DNA from: Closterium sp. Naga37s-1
Taxonomy: Eukaryota; Streptophyta; Zygnematophyceae; Desmidiales; Closteriaceae
Reading direction: 5' to 3'
Assembly (NCBI GenBank): GCA_947471745.1
Contig: CANJKZ010000172.1
Location: 3,156,501-3,220,500 of the forward strand
Length of the DNA: 64,000 nucleotides
The notes below the pieces were generated by a model. The model saw only the letters and a program-made list of their open reading frames with translations. It was not told the origin of the DNA and searched no databases. Shown one piece after another: positions 22,318-32,347 of the stretch. Numbering within the stretch: the stretch's first letter is position 1; every line of letters begins with the position of its first letter. The position numbers were made by a program, and so were the translations under genes.

Positions 22318-23083
22318 TGTTGGTGCAACCCTACGGTTTGCACTCGGCTTGTTGTCCGTGTGCGTGCATGCGTGTGTGCATGGAATGGCATGAGGGCATG
22401 GGATAATATATATTTCATGCTTATAATAGTGTGTGAATGTTGAGTCGTCATGTCGAGTGTGTGTGTGTCCCGCGCGGTTTCTATTTTGTCGTGCGCGGTT
22501 TCTATTTTGTCGCTTGTCGAACGTTCGGCGTGTCACAGGTGTGTGCAGCAGACCCATCAAGAACTCGAGGATGAGTTTGTGATGAAGAACCCGAGCCTTG
22601 GTTGCAAGCTTCAAGTGATTTCGAAGCTCGCCAAAAGGGTACACCTCAAGATATTGAAGATAGTTACATTACTTTGTGTAGTGTAACATTTCCGTTGGTG
22701 TAGGCCCTTGTGAAGACCCTTCTTGGTTGGGGACAGTGTGGCACTGTTCCACATCACTGTATCTCGGCTCTTGGGGTTTGTAGGAGCTGGGAGTCATTCC
22801 CAACTTGTAACTCTTCCTAACTCTTTCTATCTTGTGTTCTAAGACTATGTTGCTGCCATAGTGCCGTTCGTTCAAACCGACGCTGTGTCGTCAATTCATG
22901 ATGAAATCGTGCGATCTAAATTGCCAATTGTAGGCAACGTTAAGGCGCTCCAGATCCAAGTTTAATGAAGTCATTTGGAGTTGTGAGCAGATCGCTATGA
23001 ACGTTTAAAGCCGCTGTGCAGAAATCCGACTGTGCACTCTACCCTTCGTTTTAGGCACATTGAAGCCTACTGTGACTATAACA
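22318..23083 (+). mobile_element. Copia F 3' LTR (766 bp)
   Basis: Same ends as the 5' LTR. It begins directly after the polypurine tract and is followed by the second CCTTC duplication. Lacks the 52-bp and 12-bp segments of the 5' copy. Confidence 0.92.
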
Positions 23084-23088
23084 CCTTC

Positions 23089-23505
23089 AGGGGAGTCTGC
23101 ACGAGCAGATCTGGCTGCGTCGCCCGCCTGGCTTCACTAGTTCTTTCCCTCCTAGGACCCAGTGGCAGCTGCGTCGACCGGTCTACAGCCTGCGCCAGGC
23201 TCCCCGTGAGTGGCACGACACACTTCACACGACACTTGCAGCGCTTGACTTCTTTCCGTCGTCTGCTGACCTGTCGATGTTCGTCCGCCGTGGCCCGACC
23301 CCGTTCTTTGTTCTGGTTTACGTTGTTGACCTGTTCTTTGCCACACCCGACCGACGCGCACTGGCCTTCGTGAAGGAGGAACTTGCACTGACCTTGGTGA
23401 GCTGGTGTGCTACCTTGGCCTGCAGATCACCTGGGACAGGGCAGCTCGCACCATTACGCTGACGCAGTCGCATATGGTCAAGCAGATCCTTACGCGGTCG
23501 AGATG
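23089..23505 (+). pseudogene. Copia A-like pol fragment, right half (RT palm)
   Basis: Continues the host pol after Copia F: with a frame change it reads LHEQIWLRRP, then SLRQAPREWHDTL, FFVLVYVVDLFFAT and CYLGLQITWDRAARTITL, HMVKQIL. The RT active-site YVDD of elements A and H is YVVD here, replacing a catalytic Asp by Val. Similarity ends at about 23505, and no RNase H follows. Confidence 0.85.
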
Positions 23506-24270
23506 CGTTGTCTTGTACTCTTGCATCTTCTATATTTGCTATGTACTTGCATGTGGACTGCCCTTGTGGCCCCTTGTTTGTTCTCGGGCTGTGTAGTGAT
23601 CTTGAGATCCACCCCGAGAGTTGCTTTGTTCTTGTGAACTAATCTTGTGATCGTTGCTTGTCCTTTCTATTGTAACACATCACAGTGCCACCTCCGCTCT
23701 CCACCGACATTCAGCCACATCGCGACCCCTGAAACACCATCAACTGGGGCAATGAGCCACCGGTCACGTGTTGCCATCAACGGACCCGATCCCGAGCCGC
23801 GCGAGCTTATGCTTGTCCCCGGAACAATACCTGGGACCACCATCTCTCTCTTGGTTATCCCCAATAGGAAATTCCTCACGCTGATGCTGACGACGGCAAA
23901 CGACGAGACAGCGGAAGCAGAAGCACCAACGGCGCCAACTCCTCTACCGCGTGCCCCGTTCGTCCAGTCGCCCGTAGCGCCCGTCGCCCGTCCCGTAGCA
24001 CGGCCCATCCCTGGTCACTATCGTTCGTCCCGTAGCTTGGCCCCGCTATGCTCTCATTTGTCCCATCGCCGGTAGCGCCCGTCGCCCGACGCACGTCGCT
24101 GTCACCTTGACGCGCACACCCGTAACTTGCCAGCATGAGCTGCAGTATACTCATTTGGATACTAAATGCCTAAATAGGGGAACGAAGAGACGGCAGAAGC
24201 AGAAGCACCAACGGCGCCAACTCCCATACCTGAGAAGACCCCGAAGTGGTGTGCGCGCTATATGCGCACC
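23506..24270. other. No recognised gene; internal 48-bp direct repeat
   Basis: 23506-23690 is T-rich and ends TTGTAACA, like an LTR end, but no partner copy was found. 23647-24075 is open on the plus strand with an Ala/Pro/Val-rich C-terminus and may be the degraded gag-protease linker of Copia C. A segment at 23901-23948 (GAGACAGCGGAAGCAGAAGC...) recurs at 24180-24228, separated by about 230 bp. Confidence 0.4.
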
Positions 24271-26540
24271 TCCCGGAATGCGTGCATCTGACGATCTGTG
24301 GCACCAGCGCCTCGGTCATCCCCCGCGCGTGTTCGTGAACAACTGCATTGAGGCAGGAGTTTTCGCACCTGGCGCACTCCTGCGCACCGACGGCTCCGAA
24401 ATCAGAACCACATCATAGCCGCGCACCTGCGCCGTCTTGCCCTGAAGCCGCGCTGAGCCATCAGTCGTTCCCGCTGCTGGAACTAGGAACCAACCGCTAC
24501 CCCAAGCTACACAAGGTATGCAACGATTTTCTTGTTGTCGGCCACTGTGGGGTTAACGATGAAGGGTATACGCTTACCTTCGTGGATGCTGGAACTCGTT
24601 ATGTGTGGATCGCAAACGTGCAATTCCTCAGCAAGGCGTACAAAGTTTTCCGCCACTGGCTTGCTCACGCGCAACGGCAATCAGGGAAGAAGCTGCAAAT
24701 CCGGCAGAATGACGGCGCTGCAAAATTTCACAGCAAGGAGATGCTGGACTACCTGGGGCAGAAAGGGATATCGCACCAAATCTCCCTCCCCTATGCGAAT
24801 CCGCAGCAGGGCGTCGCTGAGTGCACTAATCGCACCTTCATGACCAAGGTGCGGCGCTACTGAAGTAGTCCAAGCTTCCCGCATCATACTAGACGTACGC
24901 TCTGCACCACGCCGTGCGGGTAAAAACAAAAAAAAACAAACAAACAAACAAAAATGGACGGGTAAGAAAGGCGACACCTCCATGCTCCGCGTGTGGGTGT
25001 ACATGGTGCAGTACCGCCCTCTTACCTCAACCATCGGCAAGTTTACGAGCCGCGCACGCTGGGGCATTCACCTTTGCATTAGCTACGAATACTAGGCCTG
25101 GATAATTCTTGACCGGATCAGCAACAAGGTGACGCACGCGCGCGATGTTATCTTCTACGAGCGACTCAACCTCGCTCAGTACCGCGCGGACGAGCAGGCA
25201 GGCAGGCGAACCTCGACCAGGTCTATGCGAACGATGGGCGCAGCTATGATACTTCTAAAGACCAGGCTGCCGCTGCCATCCTGGACCAGGACAACACCAG
25301 TGAATTTCCGGCGATTGATCGCCACAGTGATGATGATGACGAAGACGAGTCGCCTCCTGGAGGAGCGGGAGGAAGCAGCAGGGACCCCGTGCCGCCATCT
25401 TTGCCTGAGCCAGAGAGCGACGATGACGACTTACAGGAGGTCGTCCCACAGCATTGCCATGACACCACCGTCTCTGGACTGCACCTGCTGGGACTTCAAA
25501 CAGCCACCTCCACTGCTCCGCACGTGATTGAACCCAAAAATCCGCAACAGGCACTGACGGGTTCGCATCGCAAGGAATGGCGCGCCGCCATGGATGCGGA
25601 AATCAAAGGAAGGCGAATCCTTCCTGGAAAGTGGGTGTTCCTCCTTAAAACTGCAGCAGACGGGACCATCGAGCGCTTCAAGGCGCGCTGGGTCGTACGT
25701 GGTTACGACCAGAGGCACGTCAGAGATTTCGACCAGACCTTCGCTCTGGTCAGCCGCCATACCTCCGTGCGAATTTTACTCGTGATCACTACAGCAAGGC
25801 ACCTCTTGCCCCGCCAAATTGACGTGAAAAACACGTTTTACGGAGCAGCCACACACTTACGGAGAGGGTAACCCGTGCGTGTGTCAGTTAAAGAAGTCGC
25901 TTTACGGGAAGCACCAAGGCTCTGGTAGCAGCACCTGCACAAAATCCTATGCGTAATAGGATTCACGCAGCTGTTGGGATGTATCGCCTGCATTTCTGTG
26001 GCGATTACATCCTGCTCACAGTGTACGTATATGATTTGCTCTACACAGGATCGAGCAACACGCTGCTCGACCAGTTTGAGGAGAACCTGGCGATGCGCAT
26101 CGACATCACCACTAATCACGACGTGAAGCAGTTCCTGGGCCTTAATATCTCCTACGCGCCAGAGGCCATTCACCTCTCAGCTGCTAAGTATGCTGAAACA
26201 TTTGAGAAGTGGTTCAACATCACTCCTGCACGACTCTCCACTCCTTACCGCACGCCCGGACCGAACCACAAACCCGACAACCAAGAATTGGTTGCCCGGT
26301 AATCGACGGAAGCAAAATTCGTCGCCTCGACAGTAGCAGCTCGCGAAGGGCTCTACCTGCAAGAGCTCCTGCAGGAAGCGAAAATCCCAACTTCGCCGAC
26401 CTTCAACCTGCACTGCGACAACCAGAGCGCGATCAGAATTGTCAATCACACCAAACATATCGCGCTCTGGTATTTCTTCGTCAAGGACGAAGTTGACAAG
26501 GGCAAGGTCGATCTGACCTATTGCCCAAGCGGGTGACATG
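24271..26540 (+). pseudogene. Copia family C pol (GAG-pre-IN, IN, RT, RNase H), multiply broken
   Basis: 24290-24415 encodes the GAG-pre-integrase motif WHQRLGHPPRVFVNN. 24500-24863 encodes the integrase core (YTLTFVDAGTRYVW, QNDGAAKFHS where QTDGG is usual, QQGVAECTNRTF). 25389-25871 encodes the RT start (WRAAMDAEIKG, GKWVFLLKTAADGTIERFK, TSVRILL). 25949-26302 encodes VYVYDLLYTG, where the usual YVDDLLY has lost an Asp, and FLGLNISYAPEAIHLSAAKYAET. 26303-26537 gives RNase H (TEAKFVASTVAAREGLYL, HCDNQSAIRIV). Stops and frameshifts separate all parts. An AAAAC/AAAC-rich tract lies in the integrase at 24926-24951. Similar in domain detail to element B. Confidence 0.88.
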
Positions 26541-26560
26541 AAAAGAGGAATGAAGGGGGG

Positions 26561-27999
26561 TGTTATGAACAAACAATTGAGAACTACTGTGCATTCCCAC
26601 TAGTAGCAAGTCAAGAATACAAAAGCGAGTATGAAGGCGAAAAAACAGTCATGACGCAAAGAGTCACGTACGGTTGGCAGCATCTGGACCGTCGGAGCAG
26701 AAGCATCGGGCAGCTGCAGGAGCGAGGATTTAGGTGGGAACAGGTTTGTAACCGTCTGGAGTGTAGAGGTAACTACTACAACGGCAGCTAGACTACGGGC
26801 TAGTCACGGGTGCTCGTGTGATCTCTGCGTTCGTTGTTCCTTAGTCATTTTCCTAGTGCACACACTGCTTGCTAGTTCACGGGGTAATTTGGCAAGAGTT
26901 TCACTAAGGAAGGTTGACAAGAATGGTAAAATAAGGTTGGCAAGACAAGACTACATCAGGGCTAGCAAGCAAGCAGGTCGACTGCCAGCGCAGCACGGTC
27001 GACCGCGTTCCAGCACTACTTGGTCGACCGCACTCCAGCAATGCAAAGTCGACGGCGTGCCAATGCTGCAGGTCGACGGCGTCCAGCATTGCTCCTGCAT
27101 GACAGCAGCGCACCTACTTCGCAGGTGCTCGCAGGTGATTGGCGTGCCGTGCCTTGTCATCTGCACAACGCACACACCAAATCAACCTCGTGCTGAGGAA
27201 TGCATCTGATCAGCCACGTCGACCTCGAAATACCACCACCGAGGTCGGCCTCGCCACGAACACCTGGGCGACTGTCGCGTGCCTTCGCAGAACCTCGTCA
27301 CTCAGGTAACCAGGTCGACCGGGCAACCACGTCGACCAGCTGCTCCTTCACGTGCCCGTCGACCACCCAAGTCGAAGACCACTTCCAATCGACCTCACTT
27401 GGTCAACCACACCCTTGGTCGACCAGCTCCAGTTCGACCAGCACATCTGTCAGCTGACCACACCCAGTCGGCTACCCCAAGTCGGCGTCACCAAGTCAAC
27501 TCCGACTTCCAGGCCGACCTCTTGAAGTCGGCGACCTCCCAAGTCGGCGACCTCCCAATTCGGCGACCATGCAAGTCGGCGCCGACTTCCAGGTCGACGC
27601 GCCACATCACCGACCACCAGTTGAAGTCGGCCGCCGGCTTCCCAAGTCGGCGGCATTGCAGTGGCCCCGTGCAAGTCGACAAAACCCGTCGACCAGCTCG
27701 CCCAAGTCGGCGTCGCCCACTGCTGCAAGTCGGCTGCACCTCCCGTACACCCAACCACGAAGTCGGCTCCGCCCAAGCGAGGACGGGGCCAACAACAACT
27801 CCCGTTGACATGGAGCCGCACCGTTGTGTTTTAGGGAATGTACGCATTAAAATACATGGCTAGTTAGGACGTTTGTTTTTCCCTTTGTATTATTATATAC
27901 ACCTATGTATGTGCTCGTTTATATTAAGTCATTTTAGAATCAATCTGACCTGAGATCAATACTTGCGCTGCAACTTACTCTATGCGAACCTTCCTGAGG
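26561..27999 (+). mobile_element. 3' LTR of Copia C, interrupted by a 1,050-bp insertion
   Basis: The polypurine tract GAATGAAGGGGGG (26548-26560) is followed by TGTTATGAAC at 26561. The LTR matches 37154-37301 plus 45645-45870 in the second C copy along its whole length (for example GTACGGTTGG, GCATCTGGACCGTCGGAGC, GCACCGTTGTGTTTTA, CAACTTACTCTATGCGA). It is interrupted at 26762-27811. Its outer end coincides with the hAT terminus at 28000. Confidence 0.88.
26762..27811 (+). mobile_element. 1,050-bp insertion, probable solo LTR of an unknown family
   Basis: It starts TGTAGAGGTAAC, ends CCGTTGACA and is flanked by TGGAG on both sides (26757-26761 and 27812-27816). The uninterrupted site is visible in the second C LTR near 45690-45705 (CCGTCTCGAGTCGCACC). 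TG...CA ends with a 5-bp duplication point to a solo LTR. The interior is full of GTCGAC and AAGTCGGC motifs. No reading frame with known similarity was seen. Confidence 0.75.
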
Positions 28000-30900
28000 C
28001 AGGGCTGATTTTATCAGGGTAATTACCCTGATTTCAGGGTGATTTCAGCCTTGTCACCTTGTGGTACCTGTAAGATCAGATTTTACGACTTGTGAACACT
28101 GATCCAGTCAGACTAATAATTTAGCGGACCCTGTAATTTTGTATACACTCTCAGGGTAGTGTTCTTATGGTCCCTGTCAAAACAGAGTACGCGTCATGCG
28201 GACCTTGAATGAGACGCTATCGGGACGAAGCTTCCCGGAAATTTCCTACGAGACCCCCTCGTGTGCGTAATCATGATTTCGCCTTCCCCTGTGTGAGGGA
28301 CCCCTTTCACGCGCAGTACTGACGTAATACCGACAAGTAACACCACGCTCCGCTGTACAGCACCGCTGCATAGCACCACTTTGACAAAGCAACCAGAATA
28401 TGATGGTTTGCTGCCACGCGTACCGTGCAAAGCATAGTATGTGTCCCTCATTGGCCAGATAGGTTTTTTTACAGTCGGCGCTGGCAGACAGGCAGTCCTT
28501 CAATGTATTCGGCCTTGCATGAATGGCCGAATTCATTGACGACTCGAGGTTTCGGGCATCGAGCCATCAATTTCGTGGCGACGCGGAGGTTTCTTGCTGA
28601 CCCCGTCTTCTCCAACCATCTTTAGCTTCCCCCTCCCCTAGGCCAGGGTCCTGGATGTGGTGCGCTTATTTTTCATTTCGTTCAATCATTCTCTCAGTAT
28701 CTCTCACTCCTCGTCTCTTCTTTCTCGCCGCCATGGAAGGCCTGCATGTCGACGATGCTTCTCCTCATGATGGCTCAGATGAGCCACCGTTACCGTCAAA
28801 ACCCACGGAGCCTACCCTGCTGGAGAAAGCTTCTGATGCCCGACGCCCGAGGCTCGATTTTCTTAGAACTAGCGCTGCTCCAGTAACACCCGATCCTCTT
28901 AGGTCCACCGTCTATGACTCTGAAGGTAGAGAAACCTCCACGCCGACTGAGTCTCGCCGTCCCGCCGCCTTCACTCTACCCCCGGCTCTTGCTTCTTGCA
29001 GTAAAGATCCCCCATTGGCCGTGCCAAGTCCGACACCAAGCACGGTGCGGGTGTCCGTTGGTCCTCCGTTGGCTTCAACCTGCCCAAAGCGAGCGCGATA
29101 TGGGAAGTGGGCGCAGAGTGCCCTGTTCATCGGAGGTCGCCGTCTTCCACCGCCTGACAACCCGGCTGATCCACCACCTGATGTCGCTGAGATCCAGGAG
29201 TCAACTAACATCCCTGTCCGCGCGGACACCGGCTCGCCCGCACTCACCAAGATGCAGCTGAGAGAGCAGATGTACCTTGAGGCGAGTATCAATTACGAGA
29301 CAAAGTGGTCGGGCCAGTTTTCGTGGCTTGTGTTTGGAAAAACCAAGGATGGATTTCCCTATGTGAAGTGCAGCGTCTGCATGTCATACGGGAAGGAGAA
29401 GACAAAGTACGCCAGGCAAGGTAATGATGGTGGACGTGACTTGCAGACGCAGTCTTTCCGGGCTCACGAGCACACGGGCGTTCACACGGCGGCGGTTGAT
29501 CGGCAGATGAAGATTGCGCAGGGCATCCGCAATGGGCAGCAGGTGATTTCAAGCTTCATCAACTCGGACATCGAGGGGAGGCGTGCGATTCGACTCATGC
29601 GGTCGGTTGAGTTTCTTTGCCAGTGCGATGCGCCGATCAGCATGTTCCCGACATCCCAAGGCAATCCTACGTGGCCTACAAACATGTGCAGGTACGGCTT
29701 CCAGCAGATGGTTCACAGCATCAGTTTCTACCTGACAAGGGTGCAGATGGACCACATCCAGTCTTTCCCATTCCTGGGCCTCGGCTGTGACGAGAGCACT
29801 GACCGAACGCGAGGGAAACATATGATTGTTTACCTCACAATTTTGAAAAGTCCCCTGCGAGTTTTTCACCCTGCTTTGAGTTGAGAAGTGTGATGCAGGG
29901 TCTCTGATCGAGGTGCTCATGAATCATCTCCGCTCCTCATTCGTCGATGTGTCCAAGATCATGAGAGTTGGTACGGATGGGGCGTCGATCATGATGGGGA
30001 AGGATAACGGCTTGGTGGCGCGGATAAAGGAACACGTCTCGCATCTCTTTTCCTGTCACTGTATCGCCCACCGGTGAGTTTACAAGGTGTGAAGATACGC
30101 AAGACATGTCACTTGTCTTACTCACACATGTTGTGTTATGTCCCCTGCGTCCTACAGGGAGGCTCTAGATGTGAAGAACGCTACGAAAATTCTGGACCTG
30201 GACATGGTGGACAGGGTGGTGCGCACCGTGGCGGCAGAGCTCGGGAAGTCGTGCGTCTGGAGTCAACGCTTCAAGTACCTGCAGCGAGTGATCTACAACA
30301 CGAACCTTGAAGTCCAGGGGATCCACACGGTTCGGTGGCTGTCACGAGGGGATGCGGTGCGTCGGCTGTGCAAGGTCCTGGGCGCGTGCATCGTCCTGCT
30401 CTGGGAGAACAGCCACAAGGCGTACGAGATTGTGACGTGCTACAAGTTCCAGTTCTGCCTGTTCTTTCTCGCCGACATCCTCGCCGACATGAACGAACTC
30501 AACCGTTGCTTCCAGAAGCGTGATGTAAGTTTATTTTACTTTCGCGAGTAGGCCTCTATTTGTGCATGGTTTGTTTTACCGTTAGTAACTGTCTAACATG
30601 TGCTCAATGGCGGTGCTGTGACAGCTGGATGTGACGGAGATTTCTAAGACCATTGAGTCCACCACGGCGGATCTGACGGAGCGGTACTTGACGAACGACA
30701 AGCCGTTTGATGGCGAGAGCAAGAGCTGGCTGGTCAGCTTTTTGAAGCTGCACGGGCAAGGCGGAGGCAAGAAGGTCCGGGTGCGAGGCGTGGACGGTGA
30801 AGGACCCCAATCAACCACCTCTATACCATGCACAACATAAGCTCCCGGGGCACAAGTACGGAAGCACTTACGCCGAGCGCATGAAGCTGTGTCGCATGTT

Positions 30901-31195
30901 CGCCCGCGAATGCGTGGACAACCTCAACGAGCGTCTGGATGACATGGGGAAGCTGGGGCCGACGAAGCTGTTTCGGGCGGGGAAGTGGCTGAAGATTAAG
31001 GCTCAACGGGAGCGGAAGTCCCGTGAGTGGCTTCTGGGATGCAGCAAGCATTCTGCAACAAGCTGACAGGATTCGACCTCAAGGCCGCAGAGAGGGAGCT
31101 CCCGACATTCTGTGCGATAATGGAGACGCACCACGAGCTGGAGAGCTTCGAGCAGAGCCTGACAAACATTCTCTGGAGCGCAGACTCGAAGAAGT
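28000..31195 (+). mobile_element. hAT transposon copy 3, left end intact, right end deleted
   Basis: The left terminus CAGGGCTGATTT begins at 28000, within the end of the Copia C LTR. The first nine bases are the reverse complement of the hAT end at 11851-11859. A transposase gene runs to 31195, where sequence jumps into the GRWD1-like locus, with the final exon and right TIR lost. The 8 bp before the terminus are TCCTGAGG. Confidence 0.8.
28733..31195 (+). pseudogene. hAT transposase gene (TTF zinc finger, DUF4371-like), spliced, broken
   Basis: Start ATG at 28733 sits in GCCGCCATGG. The N-terminus is Pro/Ser-rich. About residues 200-260 form a zinc-finger domain (WLVFGKTKDGFPYVKCSVC, then FRAHEHTGVHTAAV), and GLGCDESTDRTRGKHMIVY is the hAT DUF4371-like core. 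A frame change near 29865-29885 precedes VEKCDAGSLIEV and VGTDGASIMMGKDNGL. Introns are clear at 30074-30157 (GTGAGT...CTACAG, joining CIAHR to EALDVKN) and 30525-30624 (GTAAGT...GACAG). Exon 3 carries DLTERYLTNDKPF, then one-base losses near 30805 and 31050 break the frame. It resembles ZNF862-like hAT proteins. The dimerisation domain is absent; copy 2 (11222-11638) shows what it looked like. Confidence 0.85.
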
Positions 31196-31819
31196 AACGA
31201 TGTGTTGAACAGCGAAGACCAGGAAGTAATGTAGTGAAAGCAGCAGCAGTGGAAATCGGAATCCCGTGATGTGCGGATGCCAGTGTAGCTCCTTGATGTT
31301 TTTCTGACCCTGCAGTGGGTGGCAGAGTGGGGTGGGAGAGGGGGAAGAAGAGGATCAAAAGAGGTTTATTGAAGGAGACAGAGGAGGAAACTAGTTGCAG
31401 CAGCAGGTGCGGGTAACAATTTGAAGGAATCGTGCCTCTACAGCACACCTGTTCCCAACAAGTGGCATTTGTTGAACTCCTTGGGAAGAGAAAGTGATGC
31501 ACTTTGCAAAGGCAAAGTGAAAGCGAGAAACGATGCCAAGGCGCGGCAGCAAAGACAGTTGAGGCAAGAGCTATAGATGCTAGCAATGCCTACCTGAAGA
31601 TGCGGAAAAGCAGAGAGGTGGAGAAAGATCAGCGATGGCCAGGAGGTGAGTGAGTGCATGGTGCTTGCTACCACAAACCACAGCATGGCCGAATGGTGCT
31701 CGCGTGGAAGGGTGGTGATCAACAGAGAGGTGAGGCTCCAAAGGGTGGCGGCGCTTATGCGCAAATACAGCATGATGGTTGGGTGAGGGTTAAAGTTCGG
31801 GTGAAATTGCGCAAGGGAG

Positions 31820-32053
31820 AGCATGCCTGGTGCACGAAGAGCAGCTGGGGAGGCAGGTCTCTCTACACACGATGTTATAAGCACCTCAGAATTTAGTAGG
31901 TGCGGGTGACAGAGTGGAAGCGAGAGAACATGCCTGGTGCACGAAGAGCGGCTGGGGAGGCAGGTCTGATGGCGCCTCTGCCTGCGGCTTCTTCTGCCCT
32001 GCCTCAACTCCGCCTCTTCCTCTGCATCTCGCTCCAATGACAGGTCCCATATG
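31820..32053 (-). repeat. GRWD1-like VHQ exon and its partial copy, locus b
   Basis: The full exon is 31934-32053: acceptor AACAG, IWDLSLERDAEEEAE, then after a frame slip AEAPSDLPPQPLFVHQ and GCATGT. The partial copy at 31838-31875 encodes RDLPPQLLFVHQ followed by GCATGC. As in locus a, the duplicated part is the 3' half of the exon together with the donor side. Confidence 0.7.
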
Positions 32054-32179
32054 CTGTTCCGCACATGGTGGCGGGTTGAGGAAAGCAGTTGACGGGGTGG
32101 GGGGAGGAAAGAATGGAGGGAGGGAGTGTAGGGATGAGGAGAACGAAAGGGAGGGAGTGGCATTTGCTGGTGACCTCAA

Positions 32180-32340
32180 CTCCCACCACCACCACTCCCC
32201 CCACCACCACTCCCCCCACCACCACTCCCCCCACCACCACACCCCCCACCACCACTCTCCCCACCACCACTCCCACCACCACCACTCCCACCACCACTCC
32301 CACCACCACTCCCACCACCACTCCCACCACCACTCCCACA
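32180..32340. repeat. (CCACCACTCC)n array, locus b
   Basis: About 160 bp of CCACCACTCCC/CCCACCACCA units, the counterpart of 13090-13345. Long frames across it (Gly/Val or Thr/Pro/His repeats) are artefacts. Confidence 0.92.
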
Positions 32341-32347
32341 CCACTTA

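Larger units (their letters stand above)
16707..23083 (+). mobile_element. Copia F, full-length LTR retrotransposon (6,377 bp)
   Basis: LTRs at 16707-17536 and 22318-23083 both start TGTTGGTGCAAC and end GACTATAACA. The 5-bp target duplication CCTTC is perfect (16702-16706 and 23084-23088). Primer site TGGTATCAGAGC is at 17539-17550 and polypurine tract CCGAGGGGGAG at 22305-22315. The site is inside an A-like pol gene. Substitutions between LTRs are about 2 percent by eye, plus one 52-bp and one 12-bp indel. Confidence 0.95.

Noticed and set aside
24914..25105. Small frame over the AAAAC repeat in Copia C
   Set aside because: It spans the A-rich expansion inside the broken integrase region and has no independent motif.
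32180..32340. Regular repeats with short spacers, CRISPR-like at first sight
   Set aside because: A simple CCACCACTCC satellite without unique spacers, in a eukaryotic intron.
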